Shown piece after piece: positions 36,405-45,533 of a stretch of 64,000 bases of DNA. The translations under genes were made by a program, and so were the position numbers. The number at the start of each line of letters is the position of its first letter. The stretch's first letter is position 1. Source of the stretch: an uncultured Erythrobacter sp. (lineage in GTDB: Bacteria; Pseudomonadota; Alphaproteobacteria; Sphingomonadales; Sphingomonadaceae); assembly GCA_947503275.1 (NCBI GenBank), contig CANNCZ010000001.1, forward strand, positions 620,001-684,000, written 5' to 3'. The notes beneath the pieces were generated by a model. The model worked only from the letters and a program-made list of their open reading frames with translations, made no database searches and was not told where the DNA came from.

Positions 36405-38624
36405 ATGACAAGCGCAAACGGGGACGGTGCCACTTCCGCCCTTTCATCTGCTGATAATCCCGTAAAGTTGCAGGAGGAGCGGTATTCGCCGTTTGTCCGG
36501 GTGACCCTGCGGCAATGGTCGAAATGGTATCTCGACGGGACAGAGACGTTCTGGCCCTTCACCGATATCGCGATCCGGTTCTTCATCGGCATGTGGTATC
36601 TGCGCTCTGGTCTGGTGAAGGCGACCGATTGGGATACTGCCGTCCTGCTTGCGACCAATGATTATCCGGTCAGCTGGATGGAGCCGGTGACGGCGGCCAC
36701 GATTGGTCTCGGGATTGAATTGATCGGGCCCATTCTGCTGATCGCAGGTTTTATGACGCGCCCTGCCGCGCTGGCTATGGCAACGCTGACTTTGATCAGT
36801 CAGGCGGTGTATATCCCCACGACCACGAACCTGATCGTGAGCGCGATGTTGATTTGGTATGTCTTTCATGGGCCGGGCGCGCTGTCGCTCGATCGGGTGT
36901 TGGCAAGCGGACTGAAAACTAGCGCATTGCCATTGGCGCGTCCCGCCATTTTAGCGTGGGAATGGTCGCGTGCGAATTTGGCGCCTGTCGTGATGGCTCT
37001 GTTGCGGGTTTGGATGGGCGTGACTTTGCTAACCTATGCCGGTGTCATCGAGCCATCGGTTGCTGTTCAGACATGGTTGCCAACCACGATTTATTCCGGG
37101 TTCCCCGATTGGCTGGCTGTGGTTTTTTCAGTGATCTTCTTTGTTGGGATCGGCGCGACGATCGTATCTTACGCTTTGTTTTTCCTGATCGCGGCTTTCA
37201 TGATTGCGGGTGCACATCCCAATGTAACGCTTTTCCCGTTCCTGTTCCTCGGCCTCTATGATGCCAAGGGGGCAGGGGTGTTTTCGATTGATCGCGGGAT
37301 CCTCGGCTGGTTGGAGCGGAACATCCTGTTCGACCGCAACTATGCCGATATCCCCGACCGCTGGCCGCATGTGGTCGTGGTGGGTGCCGGATTTGGAGGG
37401 CTGGCTGCGGTCGCAAAGCTAAAGCGGCTGCCAGTCAAGATCACGCTGATTGATAAGCGGAACTACCATTTGTTTCAGCCTCTTCTCTACCAAATCGCAA
37501 CCGCAACATTGAACCCTGCGGACATCGCAACACCGATCCGCAGCCTGTTCAAAGGTGACGGGAATGTCCGCGTGTTGAAAGGCGAAGTGCAAGGCATTGA
37601 TGCGGCTGCCAAGACGCTGACCTATGGCGATGGTCAAACGCTTGACTATGATCGGTTGGTTCTGGCGACTGGGGCAACGCACAGCTATTTTGGGCGCGAT
37701 GAATGGGGCCCGTTTGCACCGGGCCTTAAGACAATTGAAGACGGTGTGGCCGTGCGCGCATCCATCCTCAACGCATTCGAAGAGGCAGAGGCCTCGGGCG
37801 ATCCCAAACGGATTGAGCGGCTTTTGACCTTTGTTATTGTCGGTGCTGGCCCAACTGGCGTCGAATTGGCAGGAGCTATCGCCGAATTGGCCAAGGTCAG
37901 TGTTGAGCGTGAGTTCCGCACTATCGACCCGGCCGGTGCGCGGGTGATCCTTGTGCAATCGGGCCCGCGCATCCTGCCCGCATTTCCCGAAGGGTTATCT
38001 GAACGGGCGGCAGCTTCGCTTGAGAAACTGGGTGTCGAAATTCGGACGGGTGGACGTGTGACTGAGATTGCGGAGGCGCATGTTCGGATTGGTGATGATG
38101 TGACCATCGAAACCGAAACCGTGCTTTGGGCCGCTGGTGTTGCGGCGTCACCCGCTGCCAAATGGCTTGGTGCGGCAGCAGATCGGGCAGGGCGTGTTGA
38201 GGTTAACGAATTGATGCGAGTCATGGGGGCCGATGGGAAGCCGATTCCCGATATCTTCGCGATAGGCGATACGGCGGACAGCAAAGCGTGGGACGGCAAT
38301 TCCGTCCCTGGCCTTGCGCCAGCGGCCAAACAAGCGGGGGCCTATGTCAGCGAAGTTGTAGAGGCGGAATTGCTTGGCAAGCCGTGTCCCGGACCCTTTG
38401 CCTATAAACATCAGGGCAGTCTTGCGACGATCGGGCGCAAATCGGCGGTGGCGGATTTCGGAGCGTTCAAACTGTCGGGAGCACTCGCTTGGTGGCTATG
38501 GGGCCTCGTCCATATCGGCTTCCTCACTGGTGCGCGCAACCGCGTGACCGTGGCGGTGAACTGGGCGTGGAACTTCTTTGCTCAACATTCCGGTGTGCGT
38601 CTGATCACGGAAAAGCAGGTTTAG
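36405..38624 (+). CDS. fusion of DoxX-like membrane domains to a type II NADH dehydrogenase
   Basis: This 739-residue protein joins two parts. The first ~310 residues are membrane-embedded: two DoxX-like stretches of about four segments each (one around 50-170, one around 195-300). The rest is an FAD-dependent NDH-2-type oxidoreductase: the FAD dinucleotide fold HVVVVGAGFGGLAAV, FQPLLYQIATATL, the NADH fold VIVGAGPTGVELAG and FAIGDTAD before the C-terminus. NDH-2 feeds NADH electrons to quinone without pumping protons; DoxX proteins are linked to quinone or thiosulphate redox work. AGGAGG precedes the ATG at 36405. The last 4 bp overlap the radC stop on the other strand. Confidence 0.85.
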   Translation: MTSANGDGATSALSSADNPVKLQEERYSPFVRVTLRQWSKWYLDGTETFWPFTDIAIRFFIGMWYLRSGLVKATDWDTAVLLATNDYPVSWMEPVTAATIGLGIELIGPILLIAGFMTRPAALAMATLTLISQAVYIPTTTNLIVSAMLIWYVFHGPGALSLDRVLASGLKTSALPLARPAILAWEWSRANLAPVVMALLRVWMGVTLLTYAGVIEPSVAVQTWLPTTIYSGFPDWLAVVFSVIFFVGIGATIVSYALFFLIAAFMIAGAHPNVTLFPFLFLGLYDAKGAGVFSIDRGILGWLERNILFDRNYADIPDRWPHVVVVGAGFGGLAAVAKLKRLPVKITLIDKRNYHLFQPLLYQIATATLNPADIATPIRSLFKGDGNVRVLKGEVQGIDAAAKTLTYGDGQTLDYDRLVLATGATHSYFGRDEWGPFAPGLKTIEDGVAVRASILNAFEEAEASGDPKRIERLLTFVIVGAGPTGVELAGAIAELAKVSVEREFRTIDPAGARVILVQSGPRILPAFPEGLSERAAASLEKLGVEIRTGGRVTEIAEAHVRIGDDVTIETETVLWAAGVAASPAAKWLGAAADRAGRVEVNELMRVMGADGKPIPDIFAIGDTADSKAWDGNSVPGLAPAAKQAGAYVSEVVEAELLGKPCPGPFAYKHQGSLATIGRKSAVADFGAFKLSGALAWWLWGLVHIGFLTGARNRVTVAVNWAWNFFAQHSGVRLITEKQV

Positions 38625-39313
38625 ATCAGCCCCTTTGCGCGCAGGCTCACATGCCCTTCGCGTCCGACAATCACATGATCATGCACCGTGACGCCCAATA
38701 GTCGCCCGGCTTCGGCGATTTTCTGTGTGATCTGGATGTCTGCGCGGCTTGGCTCAGGGCTGCCGCTGGGGTGATTGTGCACGAGAATGAGAGCGCTCGC
38801 CCCGACATCCATCGCCCTGCGAATAACTTCGCGCGAGTGGATCGCGGCCTCGTCAATCGATCCATCGCCGACATGGTGATCGTCGATCAGGCGGTTTTTC
38901 GCATCAAGATACAGCACACGCACCCGCTCAACTGTCAGATGCGCCATATCAATCGCGAGATAGTCGATTAGCGTCTGCCAACTGCCTAGCACCGGCTTGT
39001 CGTTAACCTCGCTGCGGGCCATGCGCCTGGCAGCGATTGCGACGCTCTTAAGCGCCGCGGCGCTCGTCTCGCCCACGCCTTTAACCCGTTGCAGTGCGGC
39101 AGGATCGGCGTTGAGCACGCCTGCAAGCGATCCAAAATGGGCAATCAGAGCCTTGGCAACCGGCTTTGTATCGCCCTGTTTGATGGCGGCGAACAGCAAG
39201 TATTCCAGCACCTCGTAGTCCGCCAGCGCCTCTGCTCCGCCTTTGAGTAAACGCGCTCGCAAGCGAGCACGATGGCCAATGCCAGCCACTTTGCCTGCAT
39301 CGGATTTGCCCAT
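38621..39313 (-). CDS. radC: RadC family JAB/MPN protein
   Basis: RadC-family proteins have an N-terminal helix-hairpin-helix region (ALQRVKGVGETSAAALK) and a C-terminal JAMM metalloprotease-like domain; here the JAMM site is LVHNHPSGSPEPSRAD, intact. Their role is disputed: the old link to DNA repair was not upheld in E. coli, and competence or recombination roles have been proposed. I take the ATG at 39313, which gives 230 residues, the usual length. The frame runs 125 codons further upstream into the start region of the YdbH gene on the other strand, and that extension is unlikely. Confidence 0.85.
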   Translation of the reverse strand: MGKSDAGKVAGIGHRARLRARLLKGGAEALADYEVLEYLLFAAIKQGDTKPVAKALIAHFGSLAGVLNADPAALQRVKGVGETSAAALKSVAIAARRMARSEVNDKPVLGSWQTLIDYLAIDMAHLTVERVRVLYLDAKNRLIDDHHVGDGSIDEAAIHSREVIRRAMDVGASALILVHNHPSGSPEPSRADIQITQKIAEAGRLLGVTVHDHVIVGREGHVSLRAKGLI

Positions 39314-39457
39314 ATCGGGTTTGCTCGCAGAATCGCCTGCGAAATCGAAACTGTCTTCAGATTGTGGCAATCTGCGCCTCACCACTGATTTTTCAGGGGG
39401 AACGTCCCCTGCAATCACATTGCCTTTGGTGGACGTTCCGCGCAAGTGAAGAGGACT

Positions 39458-42400
39458 ATGGCTGAGGCTGAAACCATCTCTGATGTCGCGAGCAAGCCTG
39501 CGCGCGGGCTTTGGCCAAAGGGCTGGTTCGCTCGGATCGCGCTGATATTGGCGGCACTCGTTCTGATCGCGCTGACGATAGTGTGGTTCAGCCGCGAAGA
39601 GATTGCGGGCAATGTGATCGATGACGCATTGGCCGATGCGGAGCTTGAGGCGACCTACGAAATCGAATCGATTGGGGCTGACCGGCAAGTGATCCGCAAT
39701 TTGGTGATCGGTGATCCCGCATCACCCGACCTCACCGCCGATCAAGTGATCGTCAATATCAACTACTCGTTCGGTTCGGCTGAGCTGGGTCGGATTGAAT
39801 TGGTTCGCCCACGTCTGTTTGCGACGTTTCGAGATGGCGCGCTTAGCTTCGGCGCCCTTGATCCACTGATTTTCACTGAAAGCGAAGAACCGCCCGGTCT
39901 GCCAGAATTCGACATCGCCATTCGCGATGGTCGCGCCCGGATCGATAGCGATTATGGTGTGATCGGCGCCAAGATCGATGGGGAAGGAAGCTTGGATGAT
40001 GGGTTCGCGGGCACTCTCGCTGCGACTGCACCGGGCGTAGGGATTGAGAGCTGCTCAGCACAGGGCGCGACGCTGTATGGCTCGGTTAAGACCGATGGCG
40101 GAGAATTGGGCTTTGATGGGCCGGTGCGGTTCAGCAATGTGTCGTGCGAGGGGGCTCAGATTGCGTCGGCCGATATTGCCGCTGAGTTTGTCCTGGCTCG
40201 CGATTTCTCGTCGGTCGATGCGACGCTTTTCACTGAGGGTGAGGGGCTGTCCTACGGTGAGTTCTCCGTCGCCACACTGACCGGACCAAGCGATCTTGCC
40301 GTCCGTCTTGCCGCGTCTGATGATAGCCAGATTGGCGATCTGACGCTGCGGCATGATCTGGAGGGCGGCGAGGTATCCGGTCCCGGTGTCACCATAGGCA
40401 CATTCGCCTTTGGTGGGACATTGCGAGCAGGCGACAGCTTTGAGCGGCTCGATTGGGAGCTTGAGACGCGTGGGGCCCAGACTGAAATCGCATTGGGGGA
40501 TGAAAGCACTTTTGCTGCCGCACGTGCTGGTGTGGAAGGGACGCTGTTCGAAAGTCTACTCGCCAAGTTTGAACGCGGCCTCACAAACGCCCTCCAAGGC
40601 GGGCAACTGGCCGCCGATGCGAGCATCCGAATTGATGAAGGTATTACGAACGTCATTATCCCAGAGGCGCGATTGCGGTCTGGCAGCGGAGAAACTGTGC
40701 TCGCGCTTAGCCGAGTGAGCTATTCCAGCGTCGGCAATCGTATTGTCGGCAATATCCTCACCGCAGGCGCCGATCTGCCGCGTATCACTGGCCGGATGGA
40801 GCAGGTGGTCGGCGGCGACCTCGCTTTGCGACTTGCGATGGAGGAATACCGCGCGGGCAGCGACCGGATCGCAATCCCGCGCCTGCAAGCGCGCCAAGAT
40901 GCGGGCGGGCGGTACTCATTTGATGGTCTGGTTCAGGCACAAGGCGCGATCCCGGGCGGCTCGATCACCGGGTTGGAGCTACCGATAGAGGGCGCGTTCG
41001 ATCCCGCATCGGGCCTCGCGATAGGAACGCGCTGTACGCCAGTGAAGCTCTCGGGACTGAGCGCTTATGACCTCAATCTGACTGCGCGCACCATGATATT
41101 CTGCCCCGTCGATGGCCGCGCCATTGCAAGCTATCGTGATCGGTTCGAACTTGCGGCACAGACCGGGGCGTTGGAGCTGAACGGACAGATGTCAGGCACT
41201 CCAACGAAGATCAAAGCGGGGCGTGCGGTGCTGCGATATCCCGGCCCCTTCAACATCGACGGAATGAACGCAGTAATCGGAGAAGAAGGCAATGCAGTCC
41301 GACTGGCAGCGAAAAGCCTCGAAGGCAGTCTGGGCGAAGACATCAGCGGGACTTTTGCCGATGGTTCCGCCGCTATTGACGCGGTGCCGCTCGATCTTGG
41401 CGGATTGTCAGGAAATTGGAGTTATCGCGACGACGCTCTCACCATTGTCGATGGCGCCTTGACCCTGACAGAGCGGACGGGGCCTGGATTGTCGGCAGAA
41501 GCGCGGTTTGAGCCGCTCTCGACCAATTCAGCGACGTTGGTGCTGGCGGATAACGTGATTGAGGCACGAGCGCCGCTGCGCCGTGACGGGTTTGCGCAGC
41601 TCATCACCTCGGTTGCGATCATGCATGACCTCTCCACTGGCACGGGACGCGCGGATCTCGAAGTGCCGGGCATTCGTTTCACCGATAGTTTTCAGCCCGA
41701 AAATCTCACACCGCTGACCAAGGGTGTGGTCGCCTTTGCCGATGGTCTCATAACAGGTGTAGGACAGATCGCATGGACAGCCGAAGACATTCAAAGCTCG
41801 GGTGTTTTCCGCACGGATGACTTTGATTTCGCCGCTGCGTTCGGGCCGGTGGATAATGTAAGCGGAGAGATCGTCTTCACCGACCTTCTCAACCTGACAA
41901 CCGCGCCTGATCAAGTCGTCCAAATTGGATCAGTCAATCCGGGGATAGAGGCGTTGGGCGGCGAAGTTATCTTCACCATGGTCAACGCCACGACGGTCGA
42001 TATCAAGGGTGGGAGCTGGCCCTTTATGGGCGGCGAGCTCATCCTGCGACCGACCACGTTCACCTATGGCAGCGATGGCGGACAAAGCTATGTGTTCGAA
42101 CTCATCGCCCTCGATGCGGCAAGCTTTGTCGCGCAGATGGAACTGACCAATCTGGGCGCGACGGGCACGTTTGATGGCACCATCCCGATTTACTTCGATC
42201 CGGAAGGCAATGGCTTTATCCAAGGCGGCCTTTTAATCTCGCGCGCACCGGGCGGCAATGTCGCGTATGTCGGTGAACTGACCTATGAGGATCTAGGCGT
42301 AATGGGCAATTACGCGTTCCAGACCTTGCGCTCACTCGACTACAACCAGATGAGCGTGGAGCTGAACGGGTCACTTGCAGGCGAGATCGTCACCAATTTC

Positions 42401-42709
42401 CAGATCGATGGCGTGCGTCAGGGAGAAGGTGCCAGCCAGAATATCGTCACCCGCGAACTCGCCAAGCTGCCGATCCGGTTTAAGATCAATGTGCGCTCAG
42501 ACAATTTCTTCACACTGGCAAAGATCGTGCGCGGTTTCTTCGATCCGACCATTTTTGCCGATGATTTCGACCGCGAATTGCTCGGGATCGAAGCCATTGG
42601 GCGGGTTCCCGTTGATCCAGAGCCCGAACCCGATCCATCGGCGCACGACGATGCCACCCGGCGAGATGAATCCCTCGTTCAACCTTCAGAAAGCGATGAA
42701 CTGCCATGA
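39458..42709 (+). CDS. ydbH: YdbH family intermembrane phospholipid transport protein (AsmA-like)
   Basis: The 1083-residue protein has one membrane anchor (about residues 28-48) and then a very long periplasmic part of beta-rich repeats, the chorein/AsmA-like groove that carries lipid from inner to outer membrane. The C-terminal segment (about 760-1010) is the conserved dicarboxylate-transport/YdbH domain. The next two genes are YnbE- and YdbL-like, so this is the YdbH-YnbE-YdbL set known in E. coli, which acts redundantly with TamB and YhdP. AAGAGGACT precedes the ATG at 39458. Whether it moves phospholipid here is inference. Confidence 0.85.
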   Translation: MAEAETISDVASKPARGLWPKGWFARIALILAALVLIALTIVWFSREEIAGNVIDDALADAELEATYEIESIGADRQVIRNLVIGDPASPDLTADQVIVNINYSFGSAELGRIELVRPRLFATFRDGALSFGALDPLIFTESEEPPGLPEFDIAIRDGRARIDSDYGVIGAKIDGEGSLDDGFAGTLAATAPGVGIESCSAQGATLYGSVKTDGGELGFDGPVRFSNVSCEGAQIASADIAAEFVLARDFSSVDATLFTEGEGLSYGEFSVATLTGPSDLAVRLAASDDSQIGDLTLRHDLEGGEVSGPGVTIGTFAFGGTLRAGDSFERLDWELETRGAQTEIALGDESTFAAARAGVEGTLFESLLAKFERGLTNALQGGQLAADASIRIDEGITNVIIPEARLRSGSGETVLALSRVSYSSVGNRIVGNILTAGADLPRITGRMEQVVGGDLALRLAMEEYRAGSDRIAIPRLQARQDAGGRYSFDGLVQAQGAIPGGSITGLELPIEGAFDPASGLAIGTRCTPVKLSGLSAYDLNLTARTMIFCPVDGRAIASYRDRFELAAQTGALELNGQMSGTPTKIKAGRAVLRYPGPFNIDGMNAVIGEEGNAVRLAAKSLEGSLGEDISGTFADGSAAIDAVPLDLGGLSGNWSYRDDALTIVDGALTLTERTGPGLSAEARFEPLSTNSATLVLADNVIEARAPLRRDGFAQLITSVAIMHDLSTGTGRADLEVPGIRFTDSFQPENLTPLTKGVVAFADGLITGVGQIAWTAEDIQSSGVFRTDDFDFAAAFGPVDNVSGEIVFTDLLNLTTAPDQVVQIGSVNPGIEALGGEVIFTMVNATTVDIKGGSWPFMGGELILRPTTFTYGSDGGQSYVFELIALDAASFVAQMELTNLGATGTFDGTIPIYFDPEGNGFIQGGLLISRAPGGNVAYVGELTYEDLGVMGNYAFQTLRSLDYNQMSVELNGSLAGEIVTNFQIDGVRQGEGASQNIVTRELAKLPIRFKINVRSDNFFTLAKIVRGFFDPTIFADDFDRELLGIEAIGRVPVDPEPEPDPSAHDDATRRDESLVQPSESDELP

Positions 42710-42777
42710 AAGAGCTGAAATTGACCACTTTGCACGGTCTTGCCACAAGGAATGGTAACAAGGGCGAGGGGCGCAAG

Positions 42778-42957
42778 ATGGGTGTACGGATAGGATTGGC
42801 GATGGCGGCTACCGCTTTGCTTGGCGGATGTATCAACATAACGGCCCCTGAAGACCCGATTGTGATCCAGCTCGACATTAATATCCGCGCTGAGGTGCTT
42901 TATCGACTGGCTGAAGATGCCAGCAATACGATTGATGACAATGATGGCTTGTTTTGA
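42778..42957 (+). CDS. ynbE: YnbE-like small outer-membrane lipoprotein
   Basis: This 59-residue lipoprotein has the signal peptide MGVRIGLAMAATALLGGC with the lipidated Cys18, then a short conserved domain (INITAPEDPIVIQLDINIRAEV). Its size and sequence match YnbE. In E. coli YnbE forms a beta-sheet ladder that joins the C-terminus of YdbH to the outer membrane. I chose the ATG at 42778, preceded by GCGAGGGG; an upstream in-frame ATG at 42706 overlaps the ydbH stop but would put the signal peptide inside the protein. Confidence 0.85.
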   Translation: MGVRIGLAMAATALLGGCINITAPEDPIVIQLDINIRAEVLYRLAEDASNTIDDNDGLF

Positions 42958-43005
42958 CGCGTGATAGAGCGGCGAGGCAGCTGATAGGGATTTGAGGAAC
43001 AAGAA

Positions 43006-43395
43006 ATGAGCATGATCCGAAACACATTGCTGGGCGCTATGGCGGCCTCGCTCGCGGTCACAGTGTTTGTTGCGCCTGCCAATGCGCAGCGCGACCCGGC
43101 CTATGCCGCCGCGCGTGCCAATGGCAGTGTGGGTGAGAAAACTGATGGTTACCTCGGCATCACAGGGAGCGCGACTCCGCAACTTCAGGATTTGGTCAAC
43201 GATATCAATATTCGTCGCAGAGCAGTTTACACACAGCGTGCGAACGAAAACGGCGCGACGGTCGAAGAATATGCGACCACTGTCGGCTGCCAGGCTATCG
43301 CTCGTACTGTGCCAGGCGAAAAGTATCAGGCGCCTGACGGATCGTGGAAAACTCGCACCGATGCAGCGCCAGAGCGTCTGGCGATCTGCCCTTAA
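43006..43395 (+). CDS. ydbL: YdbL family periplasmic protein (DUF1318)
   Basis: The 129-residue protein has a signal peptide (MSMIRNTLLGAMAASLAVTV, cleavage after ANA) and a YdbL domain (GEKTDGYLGITG, LVNDINIRRRAVYTQRA, TVGCQAIARTVPGEKY). In E. coli YdbL is a chaperone-like partner that keeps YnbE from multimerising wrongly. It completes the ydbH-ynbE-ydbL unit, 48 bp past ynbE. Confidence 0.85.
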   Translation: MSMIRNTLLGAMAASLAVTVFVAPANAQRDPAYAAARANGSVGEKTDGYLGITGSATPQLQDLVNDINIRRRAVYTQRANENGATVEEYATTVGCQAIARTVPGEKYQAPDGSWKTRTDAAPERLAICP

Positions 43396-43418
43396 GGTAA
43401 AACCTCCACACCCCGCCA

Positions 43419-43447
43419 TTGACTTGCCTTTTGCCACCTTCTAGGGG
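43419..43447 (+). promoter_or_regulatory. possible promoter of the F0 operon
   Basis: TTGACT (43419-43424) lies 17 bases before TAGGGG (43442-43447), and the atpI start is 63 bp further on. The -35 is good but the -10 is weak. A small hairpin lies just downstream at about 43451-43469. Confidence 0.3.
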
Positions 43448-43509
43448 GCAGGCGCCCTCGGCGGGCACCTTTATGCTGCGTGCCTCGCTTACCCCTCAAG
43501 GAAGCTGTC

Positions 43510-43836
43510 ATGAGCGACGAGAAACCTGCCCGAGAAACCATCGCTGAGGATGCGCGGATCGACGCGCTCGAAGAGCGGCTTAATGCCGCACGCGAGCGTG
43601 AAGAAGAGCGCACCAAATCTCAGGTGCAGGGGACCGATGCGAATTATCGCGCCGGAAACCGGGCCCTTGCTGATTTGCTTGGCGGTATTCTGGGGGGCAG
43701 TGTGATCGGATGGGCCTTTGATTGGTTCTTCGACACGTTGCCCTGGGGTCTGTTGGTGGGATTGTTCCTTGGAATAATCGTTGCCTTCAGGAGCATCATT
43801 CGAAGCGCAAGCACGCCTCCCAAAGACCCGGAATAG
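43510..43836 (+). CDS. atpI: ATP synthase subunit I (AtpI-like)
   Basis: This 108-residue protein has a charged coiled-coil-like N-terminus and two membrane segments (about 60-78 and 82-100) with GNRALADLLGGILGGSVIGWAFDWFF. AtpI/AtpZ-type proteins help assemble the c-ring and are the usual first gene of the alphaproteobacterial F0 operon. The ATG at 43510 follows AAGGAAG. The operon is atpI-atpB-atpE-atpF'-atpF. Confidence 0.85.
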   Translation: MSDEKPARETIAEDARIDALEERLNAAREREEERTKSQVQGTDANYRAGNRALADLLGGILGGSVIGWAFDWFFDTLPWGLLVGLFLGIIVAFRSIIRSASTPPKDPE

Positions 43837-43882
43837 GTCTACAAGGGGCGCGTTTTCACAGGTTTTAGGGATAGAAGAGATC

Positions 43883-44671
43883 GTGGCAGCCGAAGAAGGC
43901 AAAGTCGATCCGATGAAGCAGTTCCAAATTGAGCCTTTGTTTGGCTCCAACTGGGATATTGCAGGCTTCAACATCGCATTCACCAATTCCGCTTTGTGGA
44001 TGGCCATTACGGTCGTGCTGTTGTGGGTGTTCGTCGCCGGCGGCATGAAGCGTGAGCTTGTGCCCGGTCGCTGGCAAATGGCGGTCGAGTCATTCACCGG
44101 CTTTATCGACGATATGCTTGAAGCGAATGTCGGCAAAGAAGGGCGCAAATATGTGCCTTATATCTTCAGCCTGTTCATGTTCATCTTGTTTGCAAACCTG
44201 CTTGGTCTGGTGCCGATTGGCCTGATCCCGGGTGTGCACGCTTTCACCTTCACCAGCCACTTCACTGTCACAGGCGTCCTTGCCGTGATCAGTTTCTCGA
44301 TCGTTCTGGCGGTCGGCTTTTGGAAGCATGGCTTCAAATTCTTCAGCCTGTTCGTACCCCATGGAACGCCATTGTGGCTGATGTGGCTGATCCCTGTGAT
44401 CGAACTGATCTCATTCCTTGTGCGTCCATTCAGCCTCGCTTTGCGTCTCTTCGTGGCGATGATGGCGGGTCACGTCCTGCTTAAAGTGCTGTCGAGCTTT
44501 GTCATCGACAGCGTCAATGGTGGCGCGGTGTTCGGTGCCTTTATCGGCGTGCCAAGCATGTTGCTGATGATCGCGATTAGCGCTCTGGAAATTCTGGTTG
44601 CGGGCATTCAGGCTTATGTATTTGCTCTGCTAACCTCGCTCTACATCAATGATGCAGAGCACCTTCACTAA
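43883..44671 (+). CDS. atpB: ATP synthase F0 subunit a
   Basis: Subunit a provides the two half-channels through which protons reach the c-ring. The 262-residue protein has five to six membrane segments and the essential Arg in the stretch PFSLALRLFVAMMAGH, plus the C-terminal ALEILVAGIQAYVFALLTSLYI. The start is GTG at 43883 (VAAEEGKVDPMKQF) with AGAAGAG before it; the longer frame overlaps atpI. Confidence 0.96.
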   Translation: MAAEEGKVDPMKQFQIEPLFGSNWDIAGFNIAFTNSALWMAITVVLLWVFVAGGMKRELVPGRWQMAVESFTGFIDDMLEANVGKEGRKYVPYIFSLFMFILFANLLGLVPIGLIPGVHAFTFTSHFTVTGVLAVISFSIVLAVGFWKHGFKFFSLFVPHGTPLWLMWLIPVIELISFLVRPFSLALRLFVAMMAGHVLLKVLSSFVIDSVNGGAVFGAFIGVPSMLLMIAISALEILVAGIQAYVFALLTSLYINDAEHLH

Positions 44672-44721
44672 ATTTCTCACTTTCCCTTTCCAACGTATCT
44701 GATTTTTAAGGAGTTTTTCAA

Positions 44722-44949
44722 ATGGAACCTGAAGCAGCCAAGCTCATCGGTGCAGGCCTCGCAGCAATCGGTGCCGGCCTTGCCGCAACCGGCGTGGGTA
44801 ACGTCTTTGGTTCGTTCCTCGAGAGCGCATTGCGCAATCCTGGCGCGGCTGATGGCCAACAGGGCCGTCTGTTCATCGGCTTCGCCGCTGCCGAGCTTCT
44901 CGGCCTGTTGGCGTTCGTCGTCGCGATGATCCTTATCTTCGTCGCCTAA
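44722..44949 (+). CDS. atpE: ATP synthase F0 subunit c
   Basis: This 75-residue hairpin protein oligomerises to the rotor ring. Helix 1 is Gly/Ala-rich (LIGAGLAAIGAGLAATGVGN), the loop carries the conserved Arg-Asn-Pro (ALRNPGAADGQ), and helix 2 has the proton-binding carboxylate Glu58 in FAAAELLGLLAF. No Na+-ring signature is apparent. AAGGAG precedes the ATG. Confidence 0.97.
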   Translation: MEPEAAKLIGAGLAAIGAGLAATGVGNVFGSFLESALRNPGAADGQQGRLFIGFAAAELLGLLAFVVAMILIFVA

Positions 44950-44960
44950 GAGATTTGCGT

Positions 44961-44994
44961 TCGGGCCGGGCGGGGGCAACTCCGCTCGGCCCGA
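44961..44994 (+). other. strong hairpin between atpE and atpF'
   Basis: TCGGGCCGGGCGG (44961-44973) pairs with CCGCTCGGCCCGA (44982-44994), 13 bp with a single G/T wobble and an 8-base loop. A T-rich stretch comes about 13 bases later, too far for a classic terminator. It lies after the subunit needed in the highest copy number, so it may stabilise or partly end the upstream message. Confidence 0.6.
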
Positions 44995-45038
44995 TGCACG
45001 TTTCTATTTTTTGAGTTCTCTCAAACGGACACCGGTCC

Positions 45039-45533
45039 ATGCCTCAAATTGATCAATTACTAGAAACATGGTCCAGTCAGGTTTTCTGGCTGCTCGTGTT
45101 CTTTGGCATCACTTTCTTTCTCATTGGCCGGGGCATGGTGCCCAAGGTGATGAGCACGGTGGCGCTACGTGATAAGCAGATTGCTGATGACCTTGCTGCT
45201 GCGCAGGGTGCACGCGATGCTGCCGATGACCAAGAAGAAGCGTGGCGTGCGCGCGAGAATGAGAACCGTGCCAATGCGCAAGGTTTGATCGGAGAAGCGA
45301 AGGCTAAAGCCGCCGCTGCTTCCGAGAAGAAGCTGGCCGCTGCGCAAAAACGGCTCGATACCAAACTGGCCAAAGCTGAGGCCGCGATTGAAGAAGCGCG
45401 GACGACTGCGATGGGCGAAATTGAAGATGTCGCCGCTGAGGCCACTCAAGACATCGTCTCTCGCCTTGCTGGCGCAAAAGTCGACAAGCGGACCGCGCGG
45501 ACCGCGGTGAAGAAAGTGCTCGCCAATGGGTAA
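45039..45533 (+). CDS. atpG: ATP synthase F0 subunit b'
   Basis: The 164-residue protein has one N-terminal membrane helix (WSSQVFWLLVFFGITFFLIG) and then a long Ala/Glu/Lys-rich coiled coil that forms the stator with subunit b. It is the b' type found beside b in phototrophs and Alphaproteobacteria. Its last 8 bp overlap the next gene. Confidence 0.93.
   Translation: MPQIDQLLETWSSQVFWLLVFFGITFFLIGRGMVPKVMSTVALRDKQIADDLAAAQGARDAADDQEEAWRARENENRANAQGLIGEAKAKAAAASEKKLAAAQKRLDTKLAKAEAAIEEARTTAMGEIEDVAAEATQDIVSRLAGAKVDKRTARTAVKKVLANG

Noticed and set aside
38621..39688. long form of RadC (355 residues)
   Set aside because: The extra 125 residues lie antisense to the ydbH start and look like shadow sequence; family length fits the start at 39313.
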